DNA of 64,000 nucleotides from Corythucha ciliata (taxonomy: Eukaryota > Arthropoda > Insecta > Hemiptera > Tingidae), in contig CM075939.1 of assembly GCA_038030265.1 (NCBI GenBank), forward strand, positions 20,379,253-20,443,252, read 5' to 3'. The translations under genes and the position numbers were made by a program. Shown in pieces: positions 12,101 through 23,981 of this stretch; position 1 is the stretch's first letter, and each line of letters starts with the position of its first letter. The notes under the pieces are model-generated. The model did not search any database and was not told the DNA's origin. It worked only from the letters and a program-made list of their open reading frames with translations.

Positions 12101-15100
12101 GGAAGGGGTCCTATCAAATATTAAAACGGAAGACGGCTTTTCCCTCTTGTCTATTCCTGACTCTCACTCTCTTCACACAGAAAACAAAATCCTCACTCCC
12201 TACCTACCACCCTCACTTCCTGGCCCAATTCTCTTCGTTACCTCACGATTGGTCCTAGTTCTGGGGTGAAGAGAGGGCGTGAATAATCTCATTTTCAAAG
12301 CAAGGATGTGGATGAGGGGTGAAAGAGGTGGGGGGGAGCTTGGTTGTTGGATAGAAGTGTGCTGGATGAGGTGGCACGGCGGCGGTGGGAGGGGGATGAG
12401 AGAGAGAGTACTCGACGGAGGAACGGGTAGGTATAACTATGTTAGTGACGTCACAGAGGCCGGACTTTGATTCCAACGGCGCGATCCCTCTAATGCATCC
12501 CCGCTCCCATCCCTTTTCCACACTATACACCAAATGGTTCATGGTGTGGAGGGGACGGTGAGTGGGAGGCGATATAGGATGCCACCCCTGGTGGGCAATC
12601 TACCGCCAACAATCATGTAAATCCACTCACGTTCCTACCTATACAAACAAACGGAATGAGAAGAACCCCCATCCTGTCCTCTCGTCGTCCTTTTACCTAG
12701 TTGGGCGAGAGTGGAGAACGCGATTGATGCTCGAACGTGATTATTCAAAAATAGCTTCCTGGCGCTATATGATCTTCCCGGTAATTGGCTAGCTAGTTCG
12801 TTTCGGTTAATTTAACCTAATACGGCTGGCTAATACATTACTAGAGAGAAAGGGAATCGAAATCATTTCATTTCGTACATTCTGTGCGTTAACGCTCGCG
12901 ATTCTGCCCGCGTTGTTCGATGCAGGCCCCTATATTAAATTTGCATAATAACGCGTTGTCTGGGCTAGGCAGGTGAACGTAGAACGATTTCACCGTTATA
13001 TTGCTTTACTCTGCAAGATAACCAACGAGCTTTTTTAATTCTACACAAAATGCTGATGGTTTCTCCCAATAACTGGCAATAAATGGCTAGGATACCTTAA
13101 TGAACCAAAAAGGCCTTATGAGCCTGATAGCTCTCTTTCACATGTCTCTTCACAAGAGTGAACAGTGAATTATATACCCCCTCCACCACGTGCAGTGCCA
13201 CCTTTAGGCGGGGCTCCGACGGGACAGGGCCCGGGGCTCGCATCTGGGGGCTTTTTTTTTCCAATAAAGATACTCATCATCATTAGCGCTCAATCATAGC
13301 TAAAATTGAAAAATCGTAAATTCAGTGTTTACGGGGGCAATTTTAGGACTATATAAACGAGACAAAGCAATTCGCGGCTAAAATGAAGAAAAAGCGCTCA
13401 TTCACAGCAAAAATAGAGAAAATTCACGGTTTCCAACGGCCACTTTGTAACTGCGTTAAAGTACTAATTCACGTACTAAAGCAAAATGAATTGCTAATTC
13501 GTCGCTAAAATCGAAAAAAACTCGCATTGTCGACTAAAATGTGTAAAAAGGTCTTATTGATAAAAAGCGCTCACTCACAGATAAAATTGAGAAAACGCCA
13601 ATTGGCTGATAAAATTGAGAAAGCTGCTAATTCGCGAATGAAATCGGGAAAATAGCTAATTTGCGACTAAAATTGAGAAAAAATGCTAATTCTTGGCTAT
13701 AAGCGGACAAATAGCTGGTTCACGGCAGGGGCGTAGCCAGCCATTTATCTAGGGGCGTGGGCAGCATCACGTGAGCCAAGTCAGGTGCTTCTGCAATGAC
13801 TATTGCAGGCTTATGCTCAGTGATGAGTCCCCAGAAAGAGAAATCGGTAGTTCATCAACGCAGAACCCATAAATTAACGCGGAATTTTCGCCTCTTGGTA
13901 AGGAAACTGCCGTAATTTAGTCCCCCAAATTGGACTCTTCTGTCGTATAGAAACGAATGACTCCTTGTGTCAGGAACTTCCAGGCCTGTAAACTGTCAAG
14001 CATCTTTTATGAGAAGATCGCATGATGTCCGGTACTGAAGGGGGTCGCACGAAATTGAGATTCCAGGGTCGCCATAGGCCATAGAATGGATCGCACGGAA
14101 TTCCCTGATTTTTCCCGGTTTTCCCTGAACAGTTTCGCGAAATTCCCTGACCAAATTCGGGTAACACTGGAAGAACAAATTCTACGAAATTAAACACTTA
14201 TAATTCTGCATGACAAGAAAGTTACTTAGTGCCTTGAGAACACATCGCACGCTCGAAAGATGCGGGTTCGAATCCCAGGTCTCACGTTGGCTCCGGGAGA
14301 AACGAGGAATTCGTTAAATCCCCCAAGAAATGTATCCAGACCCAAAACTTGTAATTTCACACCATAAACTGGCTGTTCAGCTGCATGACTATGACTGCGA
14401 TCATTCATAAACGCTCTCTACCCCTCTATATACCACCAGGAGGCCGAAAATAGCTAATTATCTGTAAAACTGTTGGTTGAGCACGAATTGGATTTTACAG
14501 TTCGAAAACTATACTAACTCCCCCCCCCCCCCCCGACACCACCAAAACTTGAAACGTGGTACACCCTAAATTCAATTCATCAGCTACAGGCATTTCAACC
14601 TCAAAAAGACTCTGCAGCTGGACGTGCTGCAACTGGAAGGCACGGCGAAGTATTGCAGGAACAATTGGGGGAGGGGAGCGATTCGGTAAGGCGGAGAGGA
14701 CCCTCTCCGGTGGCAGAACGAATGGCCAGTTGATCGATTTTAGCGAGCGAATTGTCAGTTTAGCCATTTTCATGCCGCGAATGGGCAGTTTGGCCATATT
14801 TGAAGCGTGAATGGTCACCTTTGCCATTTATAGGGCAAGAATCGTCTCTATATTTAGCGCTCGAATCGTCTGGTTATGGCAAATCGTCACTCTCATCTAC
14901 TACGCGGCACACGTTTTCTCGCCTTTCTTTTGCACCAATCCTGGATCTCCCTGACCACTTTGAAATTCCCTGACTTTCCCCGGGTTTCCCCGTCTGCGGC
15001 AACCCTGGATTTTCACGGAGCTTTGGCTTTTTACAGGCTTTTGAATTTAAAAAAAATTCTTGTTTCTTTCTGTGAATTGGTCATTTCAATGAGTCAGGCC

Positions 15101-18100
15101 TACGATATTCTGTTTTCAGGAAACCCAAAACCCATGAAATTGGGTTTACGGCAAGCCCAAAACCCAGGGTTTTAGTTCTTCAGCGGGAAACCCCACTAAA
15201 TTAGCAGTTAATTGAGCCAAAGCGCACAAAATTGGTTCTAATAATGAGCAAAATCCCACGAAATTTGAGTTTTAATGAGCAAAATCAGCAATCTTAATAA
15301 GAAATTACATTATATCGCTTAATCATTAAAATACTTTGATTAGTGCGCTAAAACCGTGTAAGTGTAATTGTGGTTTTGAGTAAGGCAACTCCGCGAAAAT
15401 GTGAATTCATAAAAAAATCGCGAAATTTTGGAGTTTCAGCGAGTGAAATTTGAGATATTCTATTTTTTTATAGTGAAAAACCTCGCGAAATTGGGCTTTT
15501 AGCAACAAAAAAACCGCGAAATTGGGTTTTCAGCAATAAAGAAACTACGAAATTAGGGCTCCTTAAAAACCACAATTCCACTGGTTCGGCTACTTCAAAA
15601 AATTAATTTCACAAATCGTGCAGGTCAGAAAAACCAAATTCGATGGGGTTGGCTCCCTAGAAAAGGCCAACTTTATGGATTTCACTCGTTTGAAATCAAA
15701 ATTTCAATGGAGTCGATTCTTTTTTAAATTTCGCGTGCGTCGCTCCTTTCAAAACCTTCGCAGTTTTATTCTGTTTTATTAAGAAAAAAATAATTATACA
15801 TTATAAGACACCCAAATTTCACCAGATTGACTGCTTAAAAAGTCAATTTTGTGGGGTTGACCGATCTCACGGGGTTGACTCAGTCGAAAAAACAATTTCT
15901 CCCGATTGGGTCCTTACAAAAATAAATTCTGCTTATTTTTTCGGAGTCAAAATTTAGCGAATTTAACACATAGAATCCATTTTTTTCTTTTTTGGCTGAT
16001 TCAAAAAATATTTCGCTTTTGGCTCTTTTTAAAAAAATATAATTATATGTATATTGGTTTGGCTATCAAATCTCAAAAACTAACTTTTACGGATCTAACA
16101 TGTCAGAAACCAATTTTGCAGTGTCAGCTTTCTGATAATGCCAAAGGGCCATCGCACCTTCACAGTCACAATTTCCGCGGTATTGGCATGGTCATTTCGA
16201 GTATCTACCAATTTCGCAGGTCTGCCTATTTTTAAAAACAAAATTTCGCAGGGTTGGTCCATTTAAAGCCAGTATCACACCCAAAAAAGGGCAATTTCGC
16301 ACACTCAGTAACCTAGCTTGGTGGGCCTGGCTTCTTTAAAAATGAAATTTCGCAGGATTGGCTCGTTATAAACAAGTATCGAGGGGCGGCGCGCTCACCG
16401 ATTCGAGTGTCTCGTTCTTTTCAAATACAATGTGTGGTAAGGGGTGCCCTCTAATAAAAAATTCGCAGGGATAGTTCTCTGAAAAAGCAAAACTTCACGG
16501 GTTGTTTCATTACTAAATCTATTTCGCGGGGCTGGCTCATCCTAAAAAATAATTTTTGGTGGGTCAAATACAAAATTTCGCAATGCCGACCCATTCTAAA
16601 AGTAATTTTGTTGGATAGGGTCATTAAAATAACCAATTTCGCCGGACTGACTAATTGATAAAAAACAATTTCTCGGGCTGAGCTCCTTCAAATTCGTAAT
16701 TTTCCGGATCTGGCACATTCAAAAATCAGTTTCACGGGTTTGTCTCCTATAAAAACTTTCGACAGCCTCACCGATTGTTGGTTATTGCATTTGATCGATT
16801 TTTGTCCGATCGAGTTTCTGGCTGTAATTGGTAAAAAGCGGTTAACGATGGCTAAAATTTGGAAAAAGGTTGAATTTGCGGTTACTCGATTCTATGACTT
16901 GGCCAACATTGATAAAAAGCGCTCTTTTTTCACAAAATTTCAGTCTTCGAAGCCTTTTGTTTGGTGACCGCGGGTAAACCGGCCCCGACAGCGTCCAAAG
17001 TTTTTTTTTTTTTTTTCTAGTGACATTTGGTTAACCGGGCCCGACAACGCCTAAAGTCTGACGAGTCGCAAAACTTCAATAACTTTTTAGTGCATTTCAT
17101 TTATGTCAAAATGCACTATTGGTCTCGTCGTGATGGTGGCAAACATGGGTCATGGCATGTTTTTTTTTCTAAATATTCGCGAAAATCGAAGTTTCCGCGA
17201 AAATGCAAGTTTCTAGTCTTTATTTTTGCGAAATTACAAGTTTCGGGACCATTTTTGAGCCCATTGTTTCACGAATAGTCATACAATTGCAACATTTAGG
17301 AATAACTATTCGTGATTTTGCCAGGTTTGATCCTAATTTGAGTGAAATTGCGAGTTTCGAGTCTTAAAATTTAAGCAAAATTGCAGTTTGTCGGGGCTTT
17401 CTTTTGCCGGCGAAAGTTTCCTAGCAGAATATCCGCGGCATTGCAACTTTCGGGTATTCTTAATTCTTGCAAAAATGAATGTTTCGGGTTTTAATTTCGG
17501 CGACTTTTCAAGTTTCAGTATTTATTTACTTCGATGCCCCTCCCTTACGGTTACGCGTTTGTTTTACGGTTAACGGACCTGACTAAGATCGGACGAGATG
17601 TTTCCAATGGCTTCCATTTCTTTATATTTTCTTGATTTAGAGCAGTTCCTGCGGGTCTATGGGGCGATTTTTGCACCTAATGAACAGCCCGCATGCATTT
17701 GATACTACCACAAAGAAAGTAGTGTTCGAAACATCTATACGCTTGTAAAATGAGGCACTGATTTGAAAAATATATCTCCCCGTACTATGTTTCCTCGATC
17801 TCGTGCCAGGATATAGGAGAGGGAGGGAATAAAAGGACTTAAAGGTGAAAAACAAACTACGAAATCAACCCATTTAACTGACCCCTCACCCTCACTTCTG
17901 TTTTTCGCTCTCTTGATCAAATGCTATTAAACTCCAGCACCCTCCTCTTCAAAAAGCTTAAGTCCTATTCAGGAAACACTTTAACAGCCTTTAGAAATCT
18001 TCTTCGTCAAATAGTAGCGGTTATAACGGGTGGGGTGGAGGAGGAAGAGTTTTACGAAAGGAAAGCCACCCACCATCTTTATACGGGTAACAATTCAACC

Positions 18101-21100
18101 AACTTTCTTCTTCTCGGACGGGAAACAGGAAACGTTCCAAACCATTTGAACGGCTGAACTCTCACCCCCTCCTCCGCCACGTCCTCGTCCACCGTAAACT
18201 TCTTTCACGGGATCACTGCTAAGGTTGGCCCCATGAAAAGTCGAGAGGTAGGTGGGGGGGGGGGGTTAATGGGAAAAGACAGAAATCCGTTTGTTGTGGT
18301 GGTGAACGTGACGGCGAGCAAACATATTTAATGGCGGCAAATAAAAGATGAGAGAAAAAGGCGCTAATGGTAGTTGCACGGTTTAACCCGCCCTTTTTTT
18401 TTTACAACCTCAACAGTTTTCTAAATGGGTTGACCCATTCACTTACTGTTATCTTTTTCTTCGGAGAGTACAAGTTTTTGGTTGGGGTTTCCTTCTTTAT
18501 ACTCGAAATGTGGGTTTGAACGAATATAATTTCTATCGTGTCAGTTACTAAGAGTATAAGTCAAAAATTAGCCTTTTTCAAGCTGAGTGCAAGAACGGAA
18601 AATGGCTAATTTTTGACTTATTCTCTTAGTAACTGACACGTTAGATTTATTCTGGTTTTTATTCCAAGACTTAGGCCCGATTTCACCAACTTCTTAAACC
18701 AAGATCAACAACTAATCACGATTAACAATGTAAACACTTGTATCAAAATTCATATTTTGATTGATTTTGATGATTTTGCCTAAGGCCCATTTTCACCAAC
18801 AAAATTGATCTATTAAAAATTGATCTCGTTTAAAGTTGATCGTGATTAGTTGCCAATAGCGACCCATATGAATTTTGATACAAGTTTTTACATTGTAATC
18901 GTGATTAGTTGTTGATCTTGTTTTAAAAAGTTGGTGAAATCGGGCCTAAAGGTACCCTACCTGCTTGGATAGACTACGTATTTCCATAAGTAAAAAGAAA
19001 ATACTTCTTTAGGATTATAAAAGCATATGGGGTGCGTTTTACGACGTTAATGCAACTTCTTTATATTTTCTTGATTTAGAGCAGTTCCTGCGGGTCTATG
19101 GGGCGATGTTTGCACCTAATGAACAGCCCGCATGCATTTGATACTACCACAAAGAAAGTAGTGTTCGAAACATCTATACGCTTGTAAAATGAGGCACTGA
19201 TTTGAAAAATATATCTCCCCGTACTATGTTTCCTCGATCTCGTGCCAGGTATAGGAGAGGGAGGGAATAAAAGGACTTAAAGGTGAAAAACAAACTACGA
19301 AATCAACCCATTTAACTGACCCCTCACCCTCACTTCTGTTTTTCGCTCTCTTGATCAAATGCTATTAAACTCCAGCACCCTCCTCTTCAAAAAGCTTAAG
19401 TCCTATTCAGGAAACACTTTAACAGCCTTTAGAAATCTTCTTCGTCAAGTAGTAGCGGTTATAACGGGTAGGGTGGAGGAGGAAGAGTTTTACGAAAGGA
19501 AAGCCACCCACCATCTTTATACGGGTAACAATTCAACCAACTTTCTTCTTCTCGGACGGGAAACAGGAAACGTTCCAAACCATTTGAACGGCTGAACTCT
19601 CACCCCCTCCTCCGCCACGTCCTCGTCCACCGTAAACTTCTTTCACGGGATCACTGCTAAGGTTGGCCCCATGAAAAGTCGAGAGGTAGGTGGGGGGGGG
19701 GGGTTAATGGGAAAAGACAGAAAATCCGTTTGTTGTGGTGGTGAACGTGACGGCGAGCAAACATATTTAATGGCGGCAAATAAAAGATGAGAGAAAAAGG
19801 CGCTAATGGTAGTTGCACGGTTTAACCCGCCCTTTTTTTTTTACAACCTCAACAGTTTTCTAAATGGGTTGACCCATTCACTTACTGTTATCTTTTTCTT
19901 CGGAGAGTACAAGTTTTTGGTTGGGGTTTCCTTCTTTATACTCGAAATGTGGGTTTGAACGAATATAATTTCTATCGTGTCAGTTACTAAGAGTATAAGT
20001 CAAAAATTAGCCTTTTTCAAGCTGAGTGCAAGAACGGAAAATGGCTAATTTTTGACTTATTCTCTTAGTAACTGACACGTTAGATTTATTCTGGTTTTTA
20101 TTCCAAGACTTAGGCCCGATTTCACCAACTTCTTAAACCAAGATCAACAACTAATCACGATTAACAATGTAAACACTTGTATCAAAATTCATATTTTGAT
20201 TGATTTTGATGATTTTGCCTAAGGCCCATTTTCACCAACAAAATTGATCTATTAAAAATTGATCTCGTTTAAAGTTGATCGTGATTAGTTGCCAATAGCG
20301 ACCCATATGAATTTTGATACAAGTTTTTACATTGTAATCGTGATTAGTTGTTGATCTTGTTTTAAAAAGTTGGTGAAATCGGGCCTAAAGGTACCCTACC
20401 TGCTTGGATAGACTACGTATTTCCATAAGTAAAAAGAAAATACTTCTTTAGGATTATAAAAGCATATGGGGTGCGTTTTACGACGTTAATGCAACCAATG
20501 ACTTGTTTCCCTTGATGGCATTATCTTAAGAAGTTTCTGAGTCAGTAAAAAGGGATTGAAAAACCGAGGGAGGAAAAGAAAATGAAAATCTTTTAAAATG
20601 GCTTTATTTTCCTCTCCATGGTTTTGCAACTCGCATAAGCTTAGTGGTTCGTGTTCGAAAGGGGATGACTTTGCGGGGGAAACGTCAAAGTTATTTTAGG
20701 AGAAAGTTATTCTATTTCACGCACGACCTTCAGGACTTGCTTTCTATAGCCGGTCCCTGAAGAAATCACCATCCAGCCGTAAGCTTGAACTTGAATTACA
20801 CATTAATTCATTTTAAACGAAGTTATGATTGATAGATAGAGCGGGGGAGGGTACGATTCCACTTAAAATTAGTTTATCAAAGTAACTCCCGCCTTTTTTC
20901 CTCGCCGATATTTTAATAATTCAAAAGCGCCAAAGATTAAAGTGATGTGGCTGGTAGAAACTATGGTGGAAGGAGTGAGGGAGAGTGAAAATGATCAGAG
21001 GAGAATTCCATTTGATTATCGGTCCAAAGTAGATGCAAGTGGCACTAACTAGTCATTAACGTTACATTAACATTAGAAGCCCAGGGCCCCTCTTGCCTTA

Positions 21101-23932
21101 CTCCCCTTTTCTTCCACCACTTTCCCAGCCCATCACTTTTGCCTGCCAAGAGGGAAAAGGCAAGGGCTTCTGAGAAGATTAGAAGCAATGGATTGGTGGG
21201 AAGGAAGATGGAATGGGGGGGGGGAAGGTTTGTTAGAGCGAATTAATTCCGTGGGTAAGCGAGCTGCAACGTTATTGAATATTAAACCACCGTGAGTGGC
21301 GCAGAATCCCCTTTTCCTTTCTCGGAGATGGGCCGCAAGGGGGTGGGTCGGAGGAAGGGCTAGTTGTAATGGACTAATGGGGTTGGCCCGTAATTGGTAC
21401 AGAGTCCCTAATCCACTCTGATTCCCTCTTGAGAAGGAAAAGCGTGGCTTAAAGGGAAGGACTAGCCGTGGACCTGCTGGGGGAAAGGGGAGGAAAGAGA
21501 ACTTGATAGAAGCTGTAACTAAGTGAACGTTGTGGATGAGGGGGTGGATGTGTTATGGGTGGAGGGGACTTTTCCTCTGGGATTTAGAGGACAGGCCGAC
21601 TTTGATCGGACTCTTAACATCTTTTTTTTATTGTTCACAGAGTTGGATTTCGCCCCGTTACTGACGGAAGCCTGACATCGAGGAACCCACCTCTTTTCTT
21701 CCCTCCACAATTTGGCCCTCCGCTATTTCCTGTAATTAAAGGTACGTCAAAAAACTCTTTATTTACCCACGCCCCCCTTTTTTGTTTTACAAAACCACCA
21801 GGCACGGCAGAGTTGGATACCTACCCCCTCTTTTTTCTTTTGACTTGACAGGACAATTTTTAAAAATGAATTAAAAACGACTAAAAATCCTTGTGATAAT
21901 AATCATTCTAAAAGTGAAACGGAGCGTTATTAATAATCCCCATTGTAAAATGTGTTTAAAGGATGGAAGCAAGCAGGGAAGATGGGAGGAGGTTTGGGCC
22001 AGACTTTACAGCCTTCCAATTTGCTTAACACACACTCACTTTAATATATTTTGATTAGGGTAATAAATAAAGGATAAGGGGTGGGACTGAAGGGCTCTTG
22101 TAAGATGATAGTGACAAGAGGATGGAGCAAGCGAGGGAGTGGGCGCCGGGCCGAGGTGATAAATACAGATTAAGCTAAGAAGAGAGTGATAGTTATGGGT
22201 GGGAACGGTTGGAAGCGGATGAGCCTCTCTCTCTCTCTTCTCTACGAGTTTGGGGGCGGAAGAAGAAGGGTCTTCAATGTATCTTGATGAACTCAGGTGC
22301 GCTGTAGCAGACGTTGATTCAATGTTGTTTCATGATCCATTTAGCCTCCTTTCATTTTATACCCTTCTCTCAATATCCATCCCATTTATTTTAGAAAGAT
22401 ATAGAGACAGAGAAGAGGGGGGACTTTAAAAATGACTGCCTAATTCTAGTGCTAATAATCTCCAAAGCTTGGATCCTTGGTTGAAGAAGGTTATTTCACT
22501 TTTTGTATTTTACATTAGTGACTATTAGATGCAAAAATTTCAACGCTAATGCTTAACCACAATCCTTGCAGGGGGAAAAAAAATTAAGTATTATCTGAAG
22601 GAGCCAAGCGTTGGGGTGGATGAGAATCATGCAGGTTTCGGCTGTTCGCCATCTTCAGTATTTAAAAGTGCAGCTGAAACTCTGGAACAATGAGTTTCAG
22701 TTGAACCTTTACCTTGGACCTAACAGTCAAAACCGGTGTGCTTATAAATGAGTTATGAGTAGGGTGACCAGACGTCCTAATTTCCCCGGACATGTCCTAC
22801 TTTTTAGAGCGTCCGGGGACATCTTTCTCGTTCATGTTTAAACAAAGCTGCAACCTCCCCAGTCCAGGTTTCACCCTCACGGTTATCGTCAGCCCTGGTG
22901 AGCCGGGTCTCCTCCCTGTCTAGGTTTTGCCAGGTCAGGTCGAGCACTCGCGGTCCGGATCGTAGCGCACAGTCCACTGGGACAACAAGGTACCCACGAC
23001 TGAATCACTGCCACACACCGCCAATCCTCCATTCACTAAAAGTCTGACATTCACATTTGGCCCAGCCTTATTCAAACCAATCATGCTTGGAACTTTCAAA
23101 CATCAAATTTCGTCCTTTAGACGCTGCAGACACCAATTTAGCCGATTTTGCTCTTAATTTGCAGATTCGTCTCGTTCAAATCCATATTTCGTATTTCAAA
23201 AACCGAATTTCGTGGTATTTGTTTTTTGAAAAACCAAATTTCGTGGGTTTTCCTCTTTCAAAACCCATTTTTGTGGACTTCCGCTCATTCAACATCCAAT
23301 TTCGTGGACTTGGCTCCTTTGTATGAAACCGAATTTCTTTTAGCTCTTTATAAAATCGGTTTCACAGGTTCGGAAAACTAACTTGGCAAAAAACAAACGA
23401 CATTCGTGATTTCGGGTTTTTCACATCCCAATAATAGCGCTGGAGATTTTCGCTCTTTCATAACCAAAATTTTCAAATTTGGCACCCTAAAAACCAAATT
23501 TCACGGGTTTCTGTAATTTCCTACCATAATTTCGCGAATTTTTACGCTTTCAAAAACCGAGTTTCGTGGGAGGACAGCTGAAACTGTCTTCCAGACGCTG
23601 AAGATGGCGAGCAGCCGAAACCGGTTCGTTTTTAACGCACCTCAACAAGAGCGCGTCTCGATGGTGTAATGAATACAATGCTCGCTTCGCAGCAACGCAG
23701 CGGGCCTGGGTTCGAATCCAGCCATTGCCCATTACGCTATAAGGCTGCGGCGAGCTGTGACACGGCACTCTCGGCTTCGTGTGTTCGTTCTCGGCGATGT
23801 GCGTTCAGCAAACCGCGCACCGACCGAAACCCCCGCGTAGTACGGGTGTGAAGTGCACAGTTTGATCTGGGTATAGCGTAGGAGCCCAAAGGAGGCTTAG
23901 GCGCCTGCCGGGGTTCAAAGCTCGGTGCCCCC

Positions 23933-23981
<49 letters not shown>

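Larger units (their letters stand above)
17618..20495 (+). repeat. Recent 1.44-kb tandem duplication in the DRGX intron
   Basis: Copy 1 is 17618-19056 and copy 2 is 19057-20495. They begin TTCTTTATATTTTCTTG and end GTTTTACGACGTTAATGCAA. By eye I found five differences, including a one-base loss near 19250, one gained A near 19720 and a few substitutions, so identity exceeds 99 percent. Each copy carries two fold-back elements. The short open frame (17921-18157 and 19359-19595) has no recognised product. An assembly duplication is an alternative. Confidence 0.95.

Noticed and set aside
13727..13760. Transposon-like motif GGGGCGTAGCCAGCC
   Set aside because: A lone motif common in animal genomes; no second end could be located.
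14226..14285. Possible tRNA gene with GGGTTCGAATCCC
   Set aside because: The 5' half cannot be folded into a tRNA and the body is shared with another locus, so it is a SINE remnant.
22763..22825. Transposon end AGGGTGACCAGACGTCC
   Set aside because: It resembles termini of widespread DNA elements, but no partner end or coding sequence was found nearby, so no element is called.
23651..23725. Possible functional tRNA gene
   Set aside because: It has A- and B-box-like motifs but no proper cloverleaf by eye, and it heads a repeated body with a tail, so it is a SINE.
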